Assembly (NCBI RefSeq): GCF_011492965.1
Contig: NZ_CP045121.1
Span: 3,100,001 to 3,164,000 of the forward strand
DNA from: Rubrobacter marinus
Lineage (GTDB): Bacteria > Actinomycetota > Rubrobacteria > Rubrobacterales > Rubrobacteraceae
DNA: 64,000 bases
Reading direction: 5' to 3'
A program made the position numbers and the translations under genes. Numbering within the stretch: position 1 is the stretch's first letter; each line of letters begins with the position of its first letter. Below the pieces are notes generated by a model. It had not been told where the DNA came from. It searched no databases and saw only the letters and a list, made by a program, of their open reading frames with translations. Below are positions 1 through 8,362 of this stretch, in pieces.

Positions 1-315
1 CGTCGTGTAGTGCATGCTGGAGAGGCACGCCGCGTGTGGGTCCCGTTCTTCCAGCCGGTCCAGGGCGCCGGTGAAGGCCCGGACCTTCGGCTCGACGGGG
101 TAGTCGATAAAGTCGTGGGGACGGCCGGCCTCGTCGTTCCACAGCACCGACTCGTCCAGCGCCCGCCAGCCCAGGTCGTGCTGCGCGACGGCGTAGAGCG
201 TGGACGGGGACGGGCGGGGTCCCCTCGCCCAGTGGCGCGCGATCTCGCCCGCCACCAACCCGTGGTCGTGCTGCCCGATCAGGACGAACCCCTCCGGAAC
301 CTCGCGCACTATCAA
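1..315 (-). CDS. DUF3891 family protein, C-terminus beyond window
   Basis: At least 105 residues are visible; the gene runs off the left edge, so the C-terminus is missing. The N-terminus reads IVREVPEGFVLIGQHDHGLV and is followed by a QHDLGWR segment, an arrangement I recognise from DUF3891 proteins, which have no established biochemical role. The repeated QHD-type motifs suggest a metal-binding or hydrolase-like site, but that is inference. I chose the TTG at 315 because GGGAGG lies five bases upstream; a GTG two codons later is the alternative. Confidence 0.7.
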   Translation of the reverse strand, partial: MIVREVPEGFVLIGQHDHGLVAGEIARHWARGPRPSPSTLYAVAQHDLGWRALDESVLWNDEAGRPHDFIDYPVEPKVRAFTGALDRLEERDPHAACLSSMHYTT

Positions 316-441
316 CTCGTCCTCCCCTCGGCTCGCCGGACGGCCAGCATTTCAGCAGGGAAATCTGACGGTCGCAAGCGCCCCAAGGCGGGCAGGCCCT
401 ACACGCGGCCCGGACCCAATGTCAGACGCGATGAGCCGTGC

Positions 442-984
442 TTACAGGACCGGACGCCGGTCGACGGCGAGGGGCGAGACGAGGCGGTCGTCCGCGAGGA
501 ACGCCTCCTGGGTCTCCTCGGAGTCCTCCTCCGGGACGGTGGCGAGCACGAGGGCGAAGCCGGAGGGGAACGCCTCGGCCCACTCCTCGGCCAGCCGCTC
601 GGGGAGCCCAAGGGCGAGAAGCTGCTTGCGGAGCCGGGGTCGGCGGTGGTACGCGACGAGGCCGACGACGGAGGCGACGGTAAGGACGGCCTGCACGACG
701 AGCCCGGTCCACAGGTGGACGACCCCCATCAGGAAGCTGACGGTCGACGCGGAGAAGAAGGTGCTCGCGAACTCGAACCACTGCATGCGCGAGAGGCCCC
801 TCTGGACGTGCCGCACGCACGCCCCGGGGAGGATGTTCTCGGCGAGCCCGGCGTCCCGCCGCCGGGCGAGGACGAGCACGGAGTCCGGCGCGACGTCCAG
901 GGGAGAGAGCCTGCGCCCCAGATCGTCGAGGGTCCGGGCGTCCGCGGCTACCGCCCCGACGGTGTGGTATCTCGGGATCCTCAT
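442..984 (-). CDS. Hypothetical protein with two central membrane segments
   Basis: This 180-residue protein has a soluble N-terminal part of about 75 residues, two adjacent hydrophobic segments at about residues 76-110 (FFSASTVSFLMG onward, then VVQAVLTVASVVGLVAY) and a charged C-terminal tail. The N-terminal part (VGAVAADARTLDDL) resembles the regulatory front end of general-stress-type membrane proteins, but I cannot name a family. It is likely anchored in the cytoplasmic membrane. It lies upstream of a convergent-oriented phosphatase gene on the same strand. ATG start; no strong ribosome binding site is visible. Confidence 0.6.
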   Translation of the reverse strand: MRIPRYHTVGAVAADARTLDDLGRRLSPLDVAPDSVLVLARRRDAGLAENILPGACVRHVQRGLSRMQWFEFASTFFSASTVSFLMGVVHLWTGLVVQAVLTVASVVGLVAYHRRPRLRKQLLALGLPERLAEEWAEAFPSGFALVLATVPEEDSEETQEAFLADDRLVSPLAVDRRPVL

Positions 985-1055
985 AGTCTTTTTCTATCCC
1001 AGATGCCGGACGAGGCCCGTAAGCCCCTTCACGCCCCGGAATCGCCCCGCGTCCA

Positions 1056-1607
1056 CTAGAGCAGCAGGAGCAGGAGCGCGGCGACGGTCGTCCCGATAAG
1101 CACGCCGGCGAGCACGTCGAACGGGTAGTGGACGCCGAGGTAGACCCGGGAGAGGGCGACGAGGAAGCCCGCGACCAGCAGGACCGGGGCGAGCGCCGGG
1201 TAGAAGAAGGAGAGGGTAAGGGCGCCGGCGGCGGCGGTCGCAGAGTGGCCGGAGGGGAAGGAGCTGGAAGAGGGCGTCTTTATGAGGGGGGCGACCTCGG
1301 CGTCCCACAGGAACGGGCGGTTCCGGTTGAAGAGGTGCTTCGTCCCCTCGGCGACGATCCAGGAGCCGGCGATCGCGGTCCACGGGACGGCGAGGTTGAG
1401 GAGCTCCAGCCCGCTGGCGACGAAGGCGAGAAAGGCGATGCACCCCCATATCGCCCCGGCCGACCCGGCGATCGTAAACATCCTCATCACGCCGTCGAAA
1501 GGCTCCCACTTCATCCCGAAGACCCTCCGGAAAAGCGCCCGGTCGAGGTCCCGGATCTTCGTCACCACTCTCTTCAAGACTCCATGCTCCGTTGATTGCG
1601 AACCCAA
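1056..1607 (-). CDS. PAP2-family membrane phosphatase
   Basis: This 183-residue integral membrane protein carries all three PAP2 signature motifs: KHLFNRNRP (KxxxxxxRP), SSFPSGHS (PSGH) and SRVYLGVHYPFD (SRxxxxxHxxxD). The family dephosphorylates lipid phosphates such as phosphatidic acid or undecaprenyl pyrophosphate, with the two His residues as catalytic base and nucleophile. About five hydrophobic segments are visible, ending in a run of Leu. The length fits the short bacterial members, some of which recycle the cell-wall lipid carrier (BacA-independent undecaprenyl-PP phosphatases). The exact substrate cannot be deduced. The start is a TTG, and an in-frame downstream TTG is possible. Confidence 0.85.
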   Translation of the reverse strand: MGSQSTEHGVLKRVVTKIRDLDRALFRRVFGMKWEPFDGVMRMFTIAGSAGAIWGCIAFLAFVASGLELLNLAVPWTAIAGSWIVAEGTKHLFNRNRPFLWDAEVAPLIKTPSSSSFPSGHSATAAAGALTLSFFYPALAPVLLVAGFLVALSRVYLGVHYPFDVLAGVLIGTTVAALLLLLL

Positions 1608-1704
1608 AACGCCGTTACCGGCCGATCGGCCGCATATTCTATACCCTGGCCGCGCCCGGATCGCCCCCCCGAGCCGCTCCTGCTACCGCCGCCGCCTCGT
1701 CAAG

Positions 1705-1710
1705 TAGAAT
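1705..1710 (+). promoter_or_regulatory. Possible -10 box (TAGAAT) for the downstream small gene
   Basis: TAGAAT lies about 38 bases before the ATG at 1749, which is preceded by an AAAGGGG ribosome binding site. No convincing -35 box is seen. Confidence 0.3.
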
Positions 1711-1748
1711 GAGTCCGCTAAAGATACGAATCTTCGAAAGGGGCGGCG

Positions 1749-2009
1749 ATGGACCGTGAGATAGTCAAGAGGATTGTGGACGAGGCCCGCGAGGACGAGT
1801 CGAACCTCGTGGTGTGGGACAAGAGGGACACCTTCACCGTGGAGCCCAAGGCCGAGGTCTCCGTGGAGGACGAGTACCTCAGGGTAAAGATGGAGGACGG
1901 CAAGGCGACCGTCTACGTCGAGTACGACGCCATCTACAAGCTCGTCGTCGAGAAGGACCGCTCCTCCCGCCCCGGCACGCGCGCGGGCTTCGGGGCCACC
2001 AGGGGCTAA
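1749..2009 (+). CDS. Small acidic/basic hypothetical protein
   Basis: This 86-residue soluble protein begins MDREIVKRIVDEAREDES. It is strongly charged with alternating beta-like hydrophobics (NLVVWDKRDTFTV, EYLRVKM, KATVYVEYDAIYKLVVEK), as in a small beta-sheet domain, and ends in an Arg/Gly-rich tail (SSRPGTRAGFG). No family is recognised. It stands alone, with an AAAGGGG ribosome binding site and a strong bidirectional terminator after it. There are no cysteines or membrane segments. The codon pattern matches its neighbours, so it is probably real. Confidence 0.6.
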   Translation: MDREIVKRIVDEAREDESNLVVWDKRDTFTVEPKAEVSVEDEYLRVKMEDGKATVYVEYDAIYKLVVEKDRSSRPGTRAGFGATRG

Positions 2010-2045
2010 CCTGGGCGCCGCTCCCGGCGACCTCTGGACCGCCAG

Positions 2046-2081
2046 ACGAGCGCGGGGCCCTTTCTTGGGCCCCGCGCTCGT
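2046..2081. terminator. Bidirectional hairpin terminator
   Basis: A perfect 15-bp stem (2046-2060 paired with 2067-2081) with the loop TTTCTT sits between two convergent genes, the small gene ending at 2009 and rpiA ending at 2106. No long U tract follows, as is common in high-GC actinobacteria. Confidence 0.8.
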
Positions 2082-2105
2082 TCTGCGCCTCCAGAGCCCG
2101 ACGGG

Positions 2106-2828
2106 CTAATCCGGTTTCGGGAGACCCTCCATGATCTCGATCCCGTCCGCGCGGGCCACGACGGCGGCGTGGGCGAGGCCGACGAAGAGGCCCGTCTCCA
2201 GCGCGCCGGGGATGCGTTTGATCTCCGTTTCGAGCGCGCCCGGCTCGGCGATGCCGTCGGGGAAGAGGCAGTCGGCGGTGTAGTGGCCGCCGTCGGTGAC
2301 GTAGGGACGGCCGGGGTCTCCGGTCTGGGATCCCTGGCCCTCCAGCCTCAGGGTCGGCTCGCACCCCAGGGAGGCCAGCGCCGCGAGGGTGGCCTCGTAG
2401 CCGAACGGCTCCACCTCGACGGGCAGGGGCACCCCCCCGAGGGAACCCACGGACTTCGAGCCGTCGGCGACGACCACGAGGCCGCGGAGGCTGGCGTGCG
2501 CCACGATCTTCTCCCTGAGGAGCGCCCCGCCGAGGCCCTTGACGACGCTGAGGTCCGGGGCGATCTCGTCCGCCCCGTCGATCGTCACGGCGGGGCGGGA
2601 GTCCGCGAGGTCGACGAGCGGGATGCCGGCCTCGCGGGCGAGGGCCGCGGTCCTCGCCGAGGTGGGCACGCCCCGGATGCCGTGGAGCTCGCCCGCGGCG
2701 ATCAACTGCCCGATCCTGCGCACCGCGTGCGACGCCGTCGAGCCCGTCCCGAGCCCCACCACGTCCCCGCTCTCGACGTACTCCTCGACCGCCTTCTCGG
2801 CGGCGGCGCGCTTCAGGTCCTCCGTCAA
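2106..2828 (-). CDS. rpiA: Ribose-5-phosphate isomerase A
   Basis: Interconverts ribose 5-phosphate and ribulose 5-phosphate in the non-oxidative pentose phosphate pathway. The 240-residue product has the RpiA motifs in order: GLGTGSTASH (phosphate loop), a TIDGADEI active-site segment with the catalytic Asp residues, and VVKGLGGALLREK with the conserved Lys. The length is slightly above the usual 220-230. The reading frame stays open far upstream, but homology starts at LTEDLKRAAAEKAVEEYV, so I place the start at the TTG at 2828, directly after the cold-shock gene (22-base gap). The two are probably co-transcribed. Confidence 0.9.
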   Translation of the reverse strand: MTEDLKRAAAEKAVEEYVESGDVVGLGTGSTASHAVRRIGQLIAAGELHGIRGVPTSARTAALAREAGIPLVDLADSRPAVTIDGADEIAPDLSVVKGLGGALLREKIVAHASLRGLVVVADGSKSVGSLGGVPLPVEVEPFGYEATLAALASLGCEPTLRLEGQGSQTGDPGRPYVTDGGHYTADCLFPDGIAEPGALETEIKRIPGALETGLFVGLAHAAVVARADGIEIMEGLPKPD

Positions 2829-2850
2829 ACCCCGCCTTCCCCGGACGGGC

Positions 2851-3060
2851 CTACTGGCCCAAGACCTCGACCTTGGAGGCCTGCTTGCCCCGCCGCCCCT
2901 CGACGACCTCGAACTCGACCTCGCTGCCCTCCTCGAGCGTTCGGAACCCCTCCCCGACGACCTCCGAGTAGTGGACGAAAAGATCGTCGCCCCCGGCTTC
3001 CGGCGTGATGAAGCCGTAGCCCTTCTCGTCGGAGAACCACTTGACCCTACCGCGTACCAC
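2851..3060 (-). CDS. Cold-shock domain protein
   Basis: This is a 69-residue single cold-shock domain (OB fold) that binds single-stranded RNA or DNA and acts as an RNA chaperone. RNP1-like GYGFITPE and RNP2-like DLFVHYSEV motifs are visible after [10 protein letters not shown]. The linker of about two extra residues and the C-terminal [11 protein letters not shown] fit CspA-type proteins. The start is the GTG at 3060, preceded by GGAGGT five bases upstream. A longer upstream open frame exists but is not part of the domain. rpiA follows 22 bases downstream. Confidence 0.92.
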   Translation of the reverse strand: MVRGRVKWFSDEKGYGFITPEAGGDDLFVHYSEVVGEGFRTLEEGSEVEFEVVEGRRGKQASKVEVLGQ

Positions 3061-3194
3061 GAGACACCTCCGGCTCGGTTTCTCCGGAGGACCGAGGCTC
3101 TTAGCGGCCCCCGGAGCATCGACTTCGGCCGCTCCGCCTTTCGGGGGCGGCACGGCGGGACTCTAGCACCGCCCCCGGGCACGGGCAACCGCTG

Positions 3195-4343
3195 CTACTG
3201 CGGCGGCTGCACCCCGAGGCGCACCGTCACCTCGCGCGGCTCCTCGCCGGGGGTGACGACGGTGAGGGGCAGATCGTCGCCCGGCTTCAAGGAGTTGACG
3301 ACCTCTATGACGTCGTCCGGCGTCGAGACCGGCTCGCCCCTGACCTGCGTGATGACGTCCCCGATCGGGACCGGGAGGCCGGCGATCTCCTCCTCGCGCC
3401 CCTCGCCGCCCCTGAGGCCGGCCTCGTCCGCAGGACCGCCCCTCGTGGCCTCGCTGACGATCGCGCCGTCCTCGGGGAGCCCGAACTCGTCCGAGAGCCT
3501 GCCGGCGTCCCGGCCCGAGTAGGCCGCGAGCTCCCCGACGCCCACCGGGAACATCCTCACGCCTATAAAGCCGTGCTCGACCCTCCCGGTCTCTATAAGC
3601 TGCTCGACCACGCTCTTGACCGTGTTGATCGGGACCGCGAAGCCCACCCCCTGGAAGCCGCCCGTCTCCGAGAAAATCTGCGAGTTGACCCCGATCACCG
3701 TGCCGCGGGCGTCGAGGAGCGGGCCGCCCGAGTTGCCGGGGTTTATCGCGGCGTCCGTCTGCACGGCGCCGTTGATCGTGTAGTTGTTCGGCGCCTTGAT
3801 CGGGCGCCCGACCCCGCTGACGATGCCCGTGGTGACGCTGATGCCGACGTCGAGCGGGTTGCCGATCGCGATGACCGGGTCCCCGACCCCCAGAGCCTCG
3901 GAGTCGCCCAGAGTGAGGGGCTTCAACGTCTCCTCCGGCGCGTCGACCTGCAGCACGGCGACGTCGGTCGAGGGGTCCTCCCCCACCACCCTGGCCCTCT
4001 CCCTGGCCCCGCTCGCGAAGGCGACCGAGACGCTGTCGGCGCCGTCGACGACGTGCTGGTTCGTGACCACGTGACCCTGCTTGTCGATCACGAACCCCGA
4101 GCCGCCGCCGGGCCCGACCTCCCGCGAGGCGACCTCCACCGTGACCACGCCGGGCCCGTCCTGGTTGTAGACGTCCCGCACCGAAGGGCCCTCGGCGCTG
4201 CCCGGATCCACGCTCCCCGTCGGGGTCGCCCCGCCCGGTGCCTCGGTGATCGTCACGTCCCCCGAGCTCCCGCCATCGATGTTGGAGACCCCGAGGTAGA
4301 CCAGGACCGTGGCTATAAGCCCGCCGATGATCGCCGAGACCAC
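3195..4343 (-). CDS. HtrA/DegP-like S1C serine protease with PDZ domain
   Basis: Membrane-anchored quality-control protease of the cell envelope. An N-terminal hydrophobic anchor (IIGGLIATVLVYLGV) is followed by a Ser/Gly/Pro linker and then a trypsin-like domain with a complete triad: His in TNQHVV, Asp in STDVAVL and Ser in NPGNSGGPL. The last ~100 residues form a PDZ domain (the VITQVRGEPV region). About 382 residues is normal for actinobacterial HtrA. The protease gene lies 34 bases downstream of a Ser/Thr kinase gene and is probably co-transcribed with it. The GTG at 4343 lacks a ribosome binding site at usual spacing. A CTG at 4364 has GGAGGGG seven bases upstream and adds MKTAFTA, which may be the true start. 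Confidence 0.88.
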   Translation of the reverse strand: MVSAIIGGLIATVLVYLGVSNIDGGSSGDVTITEAPGGATPTGSVDPGSAEGPSVRDVYNQDGPGVVTVEVASREVGPGGGSGFVIDKQGHVVTNQHVVDGADSVSVAFASGARERARVVGEDPSTDVAVLQVDAPEETLKPLTLGDSEALGVGDPVIAIGNPLDVGISVTTGIVSGVGRPIKAPNNYTINGAVQTDAAINPGNSGGPLLDARGTVIGVNSQIFSETGGFQGVGFAVPINTVKSVVEQLIETGRVEHGFIGVRMFPVGVGELAAYSGRDAGRLSDEFGLPEDGAIVSEATRGGPADEAGLRGGEGREEEIAGLPVPIGDVITQVRGEPVSTPDDVIEVVNSLKPGDDLPLTVVTPGEEPREVTVRLGVQPPQ

Positions 4344-4398
4344 CGCTGTAAACGCCGTTTTCAGGATAGATCCCCTCCGTAGCCTGACAAGAGAGCTC

Positions 4399-6004
4399 TT
4401 ATATTAGCTCGGTTTCTAGAGAGGGGATGTCATCCAGCTTCCACTCGCCGCCCTCGTTGACGAGCGTCCAGGTCACGAAGTTACGCTCCGTGCGGTCCGT
4501 GTGCGTCGCTATGGTGGTCCCCGTCACCGTGGCGACGTCGCCCTCGATCTGTGCCGTCGGCCCCTCCTCGAACTCCAGGCTCTGCAAGGTCTCGAACTGC
4601 CCGCTCCACGCCGCCTGCGTCGGGGCCGCAGCCTGGCGGAAGCCCTGGGAGAGCAAGGCGTAGGAGGCGTCGTAATCACCTGAGGCCGCGGTCTCGTATA
4701 CCTGCTGGATCGCTTGCTCGGCGGCTCCCTGCGTGAGGCCGTTCTCCGCGTCCGCGTTACCGCCGCCCCGCGCGTCTTCGGGGCGGGGGCCTGCTGCTCC
4801 GCCTGCTGCTGTTCCTGGCCCGCGTCTTGCGGCGGCTCTTGCTGCTCCTGCGCCTGCTGCTCGGGCTCCGGCGCCGGTTCTTCCTCGGCGGGAGGGGGTC
4901 TTGCCCCCGTCCCCGCGGCGGGCTGCGCCTGCTCTTCGTTGGGCTGCGGGTTCGAGGCGGTGCCCGGGTCTTCGCTACCGCTCAGCGCGGAATAGAGGGC
5001 CAGGCCCAGCAGGACCAGGAGCAGCGCCGCGAGGCCTGCGAGGAGCGGCCCGCGTCCCCGGCGCTGCCTCTGGGGGGCCGGGGCGGCCGTCGGGGCCGGG
5101 CGAGGGGCTTGACGGGTGGCCTGGCTGGTCGGGCGGGCTCCTCCTGGGCCGGGGAGGCGGGGCTACCGCCTGTTCGTAGGCCCGGTTGGTCTCCTCGCGG
5201 AGCCTTGCGTGGACCTCCTCGGCGGTCGGGCGGAGCTCGGGGTCCTTGGCGAGGCAGTCGAGGATGAGGGCTTCGATCTTCCCGTCCACCTCGACGCCGT
5301 CCTTTTTCGGCGGGACCGGGGCTGGTGGATGTGTTGCCCGGCGACCTCCATCGGGGTCCCGACGAAGGGGACCTCGCCCACGGCCGCCTGGTAGAGCGTG
5401 ACGCCCAGGGAGTAGACGTCGCTCTTGGGGCTCACACCCTGGCCCGGAGCTGCTCCGGGGCGGAGTAGAGGGCGGTGCCGAGGTAGGCGCCGGTGCGCGT
5501 GGCCTGCGAGGTGGTGGCGTCCAGGGCTCGCGCGATGCCGAAGTCCGTGAGCTTGGGCTCGCCGTACGCGTCGATGAGGACGTTGTGGGGCTTCACGTCG
5601 CGGTGGATGACGCCGCGCTCGTGGGCGTGGGCGAGGCCCGCCGCCGCCCCGGCGCCGAGGCGCGCCAGGTCCACCTCCGAGAGGTTCCCCCGCTTGTCGA
5701 TCATGCCCTTCAGGTCACCGCCGGGGACGTACTCCATGACGATGTACGAGACCTTTTTCCCGTCGAGCTCGGCCTCCCCGGCATCGTAGACCTGCACGAT
5801 GTTCGGGTGGGAGAGCCTGGCGGCGGTGCGCCCCTCGCGCCTGAAGCGCGACCCGATGTCCGTCTCGTCGTGGCCGGGGTTGAGGACCTTCACGGCGACG
5901 GGGCGGTCCAGGACCGTGTCCCTGCCCAGAAAGACCCGCGCCATGCCGCCCGAGCCGATCTCGCGCTCTAGGGCGAACCTTTCTCCGAGGAGCATCCCAA
6001 TCAT
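4399..6004 (-). pseudogene. PknB-type Ser/Thr protein kinase, frame broken several times
   Basis: A Hanks-type kinase split over several frames. The kinase domain shows the glycine loop GSGGMARVF, the VAVKVL lysine, HRDVKPHNVLI, DFG and the APEQ activation-segment end (5432-6004). It continues SPKSDVYSLGVTLYQ in a second frame, and the DCLAKDPELRPTAEE C-lobe in a third. A Pro-rich linker, one membrane helix (LLAGLAALLLVLLGLALY), a Glu/Gln/Pro-rich extracytoplasmic stretch and a C-terminal domain of about 85 residues (GDYDASYALLSQGF onward) follow, the last resembling DUF4878/NTF2-like sensor domains. There are no PASTA repeats. Two of the frame breaks are repaired by adding one G near 5440 and one C near 5310. 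At least two further breaks lie in the linker. It is probably functional in the cell and likely senses envelope stress together with the adjacent HtrA. Confidence 0.75.
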
Positions 6005-6029
6005 GCCGGTCGAAGCTCCCCTTCCGTGG

Positions 6030-6843
6030 CTAGATTACCTCGCGGCCCATCGCCTGCGCGAAGGGCCGGAGGCTCTCCCGGAGGCCCATGAGCGCCTCGA
6101 CGGGGAGCGCCTGCTCCGCGTCGCAGAGGGCGGCCTGCGGCTCGTGGTGGGACTCGACTATAAGGCCGTCCGCCTCCGCCGCGACGCTCGCCTTGGAGAG
6201 CGGGACCACGAGGTCGCGCCGCCCCGCCGCGTGCGACGGGTCCACGATCACGGGCAGGTCCGTGAGCCGCTTCGCCACGATGACCGCCGAGAGGTCCAGC
6301 GTGAAGCGCGTGCTCGTCTCGAACGTCCGGATGCCGCGCTCGCACAGGACGACGTTCTCCCCCCGGCGGAGGTGATGTACTCCGCCGCGAGCAGCCACTC
6401 CTCCACCGTCGCCGCGAAGCCGCGCTTGAGGACGACGCCGTGGTCCGAGCCCGCGATCGCGGCCCCACGTCCTTGAGGAGCGCGAAGTTCGCCATGTTGC
6501 GCGCCCCGATCTGCAACACCTCCGCGTGCTCCATGACGAGCTCGATGTCCGCCGGGTCGAGCACCTCCGTTACGGCCTTCAGGCCGAGCTCGCCGGAGAC
6601 CTCGGAGAGAATCCTCAGCCCCTCCTCGCCGAGGCCCTGGAACGAGTAGGGGGAGGTGCGCGGCTTGAAGGCGCCGCCGCGGACGTACTCGTAGCCGGCC
6701 TGCTTCACCGCCTTGGCGGAGGCGACGAACTGGTCGTAGCTCTCCACCGTGCAGGGACCCGCGATCACCCGGAAGGCGCCCGGCCGGATCATGCCGTTCT
6801 TCGTCTTCGCCCCGGTCTTCGTTGCGCCTTCGGTGGAATGCAT
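6030..6843 (-). pseudogene. DAHP synthase (3-deoxy-7-phosphoheptulonate synthase), two frame breaks
   Basis: First enzyme of the shikimate pathway, condensing PEP with erythrose 4-phosphate. Family-specific segments are [33 protein letters not shown], then [11 protein letters not shown] in a second frame, and [14 protein letters not shown] and [13 protein letters not shown] in a third. This is the AroA(G)/AroF type common in Gram-positives. One missing G in the run near 6467 and one in the six-G run near 6360 account for both breaks, so assembly error is likely. It begins three bases after the aroQ stop, a split version of the chorismate mutase-DAHP synthase fusion of Bacillus; the mutase probably mediates feedback control. 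Confidence 0.85.
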
Positions 6844-6845
6844 GC

Positions 6846-7145
6846 CTACCCGGAGAACCCTTCGCGTTGCATCTCGAGGTCGCGGATGCGGTGCAGGATC
6901 AGCTCGAAGATCTCGCGCATCGACGTGTCGTAGATGGGCCCCTCGTTCTCCTCGGCCACGCGCCTCAGGATCTCCTCCTCGCGCCTGGGGTCGAAGAGGG
7001 GCTTGCCGGCCTCGGCCTTCGCGGAGACGATCTCCTGCACGAGGCGCGCCCGCTCGTTGAGGTTCCGGACGAGCTCCCGGTCGACGGCGTCGACGCGCTC
7101 CCTCAGCTCCCGAACCCTGGCCGCTGTCTCCGCATCCTCCACCAT
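6846..7145 (-). CDS. aroQ: Chorismate mutase type II
   Basis: Converts chorismate to prephenate. The 99-residue all-helical protein has the AroQ pattern: [23 protein letters not shown] with the N-terminal Arg, [19 protein letters not shown] with the Lys and Glu of the active site, and a final helix ([13 protein letters not shown]). Its stop is two bases from the ATG of DAHP synthase, so the two are translationally linked and probably form a regulated complex. A TAGAAT box sits six bases before the ATG and no ribosome binding site is visible, so the mRNA is probably leaderless. Confidence 0.9.
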   Translation of the reverse strand: MVEDAETAARVRELRERVDAVDRELVRNLNERARLVQEIVSAKAEAGKPLFDPRREEEILRRVAEENEGPIYDTSMREIFELILHRIRDLEMQREGFSG

Positions 7146-7151
7146 CGCCCG

Positions 7152-7157
7152 ATTCTA
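7152..7157 (-). promoter_or_regulatory. -10 box of a leaderless aroQ promoter
   Basis: On the minus strand TAGAAT is followed by exactly six bases and then the aroQ ATG, so the predicted transcription start coincides with the start codon. Confidence 0.55.
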
Positions 7158-7212
7158 TAAGTGCCCCGTACATAAGGCAAACGGGGGCGGAGCGCCCGGT
7201 GCGCGGGCATCG

Positions 7213-7241
7213 TTGAAAGCCCCCGGAAAGAGGACTAGGCT
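7213..7241 (+). promoter_or_regulatory. Sigma-A-type promoter of the aminotransferase/tyrA operon
   Basis: TTGAAA (7213-7218), a 17-base spacer and TAGGCT (7236-7241). The predicted start near 7248 gives a leader of about 60 bases carrying AAGGAG. It is divergent from the aroQ promoter. Confidence 0.55.
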
Positions 7242-7306
7242 AGTCCCATGCGCCCAGCCGCAGAGACGCGAAGATCGGACCGGCCGACCGGCCGGAAGGA
7301 GTGAGC

Positions 7307-8362
7307 TTGAACTTCCGAAGGGAACTGGACCCCCTCAGGCCGTACGTCCCCCCCAAGTCCTGGAGGATGGCGGCCGAGGGCACGGACGAGAACAACTACG
7401 CGAAGCTGACCTCCAACGAGCTGGCCTTCGGGCCGCTCCCCGAGGCCATCGAGGCCCTCACCGAGGTGCTCCCGCGCGCCAACCGCTACCCGGACAGCCA
7501 CGTCTCCCGGCTCCGCCAGGCGGTGGCCGACGCGAACCCCGGCACCGATCCGGGCAACGTCCTCGTGGGCAACGGCTCCAGCGAGGTCCTGTTCAACGCG
7601 CTCCAGCTCCTGCCCCCGGGCGGCGAGATCGTCTTCCCCTGGCCGTCGTTCAGCCTCTACCCGACGATCTGCGCGATCCTGAGCATGACCGCCCGCCCGG
7701 TGCCCCTGGACGAGGGGAACGGGATGGACGTCGAGGCCCTGCTCGCCGCCGTCGGGCCCGAGACGCGCGCCATGATCGTGTGCAACCCCAACAACCCGAG
7801 CGGCACCTACCTCACCCTCGACGAGGTGCGAGCCCTGGCCGACGGGCTGCCGGACGGCGTGCTCCTGATCCTGGACGAGGCCTACGTGGAGTTCGTGGAC
7901 GACCCGACCTACGAGGGCTCGCACGAGCTGGCTCTGGAGCGGGAGAACGTCCTCGCCGCGCGCACGTTCTCCAAGGCCCACGGGCTGGCGGGTCTCAGGG
8001 TCGGCTACGGCATCGCCTCCGACCCCATCGCCGACTACGCGGAGCGGGTCAGGTTCCCGGTCTCCGTCAACCTCGCGGCTCAGGTCGCGGCCACGGCCTC
8101 GATGCTCGCGCGCGAGAAAGTTCGGGAGCGCGCGCGGTTCGTGATCGGGGAGCGCAAGCGGCTGCAGGACGCCTTCGAGGGGGCGCGGCTCCCGTTCATC
8201 CCGTCGCAGGGCAACTTCATCATGGTCCGGTTCGAGGCCGCCGATTTCGAGCGCGTCGGCGTCCTCGTGCGCGAGGGCGACGCCCTGGGCTACCCCGGCT
8301 GGAGCCGGGTGACGGTCGGGGATACGTGGGAGAACGACCGCGTCATCGGGGCGCTCTCCTGA
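7307..8362 (+). CDS. hisC: HisC-family aminotransferase (histidinol-phosphate or aromatic)
   Basis: PLP-dependent class I/II aminotransferase of about 351 residues. It shows TSNELAFGPLP (substrate cap), NPNNPSGTY, LILDEAYVEF with the cofactor-binding Asp and Tyr, ARTFSKAHGLAGLRVGYG with the PLP Lys, and GNFIMVRF near the C-terminus. By sequence it is HisC-like (histidine biosynthesis). It lies between chorismate mutase/DAHP synthase and prephenate dehydrogenase, so it may instead, or also, transaminate prephenate, phenylpyruvate or 4-hydroxyphenylpyruvate. I prefer the TTG at 7307 because AAGGAG (7296-7301) overlaps the GTG at 7301. The 3' end overlaps tyrA. Confidence 0.85.
   Translation: MNFRRELDPLRPYVPPKSWRMAAEGTDENNYAKLTSNELAFGPLPEAIEALTEVLPRANRYPDSHVSRLRQAVADANPGTDPGNVLVGNGSSEVLFNALQLLPPGGEIVFPWPSFSLYPTICAILSMTARPVPLDEGNGMDVEALLAAVGPETRAMIVCNPNNPSGTYLTLDEVRALADGLPDGVLLILDEAYVEFVDDPTYEGSHELALERENVLAARTFSKAHGLAGLRVGYGIASDPIADYAERVRFPVSVNLAAQVAATASMLAREKVRERARFVIGERKRLQDAFEGARLPFIPSQGNFIMVRFEAADFERVGVLVREGDALGYPGWSRVTVGDTWENDRVIGALS

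Noticed and set aside
10..1059. Long plus-strand frames opposite real genes (for example 10-1059, 6934-8362, 16984-18627 and 29503-31221)
   Set aside because: They are GC-driven shadows with Arg/Gly/Pro-rich nonsense and no motif or ribosome binding site, lying over well-supported genes in other frames.
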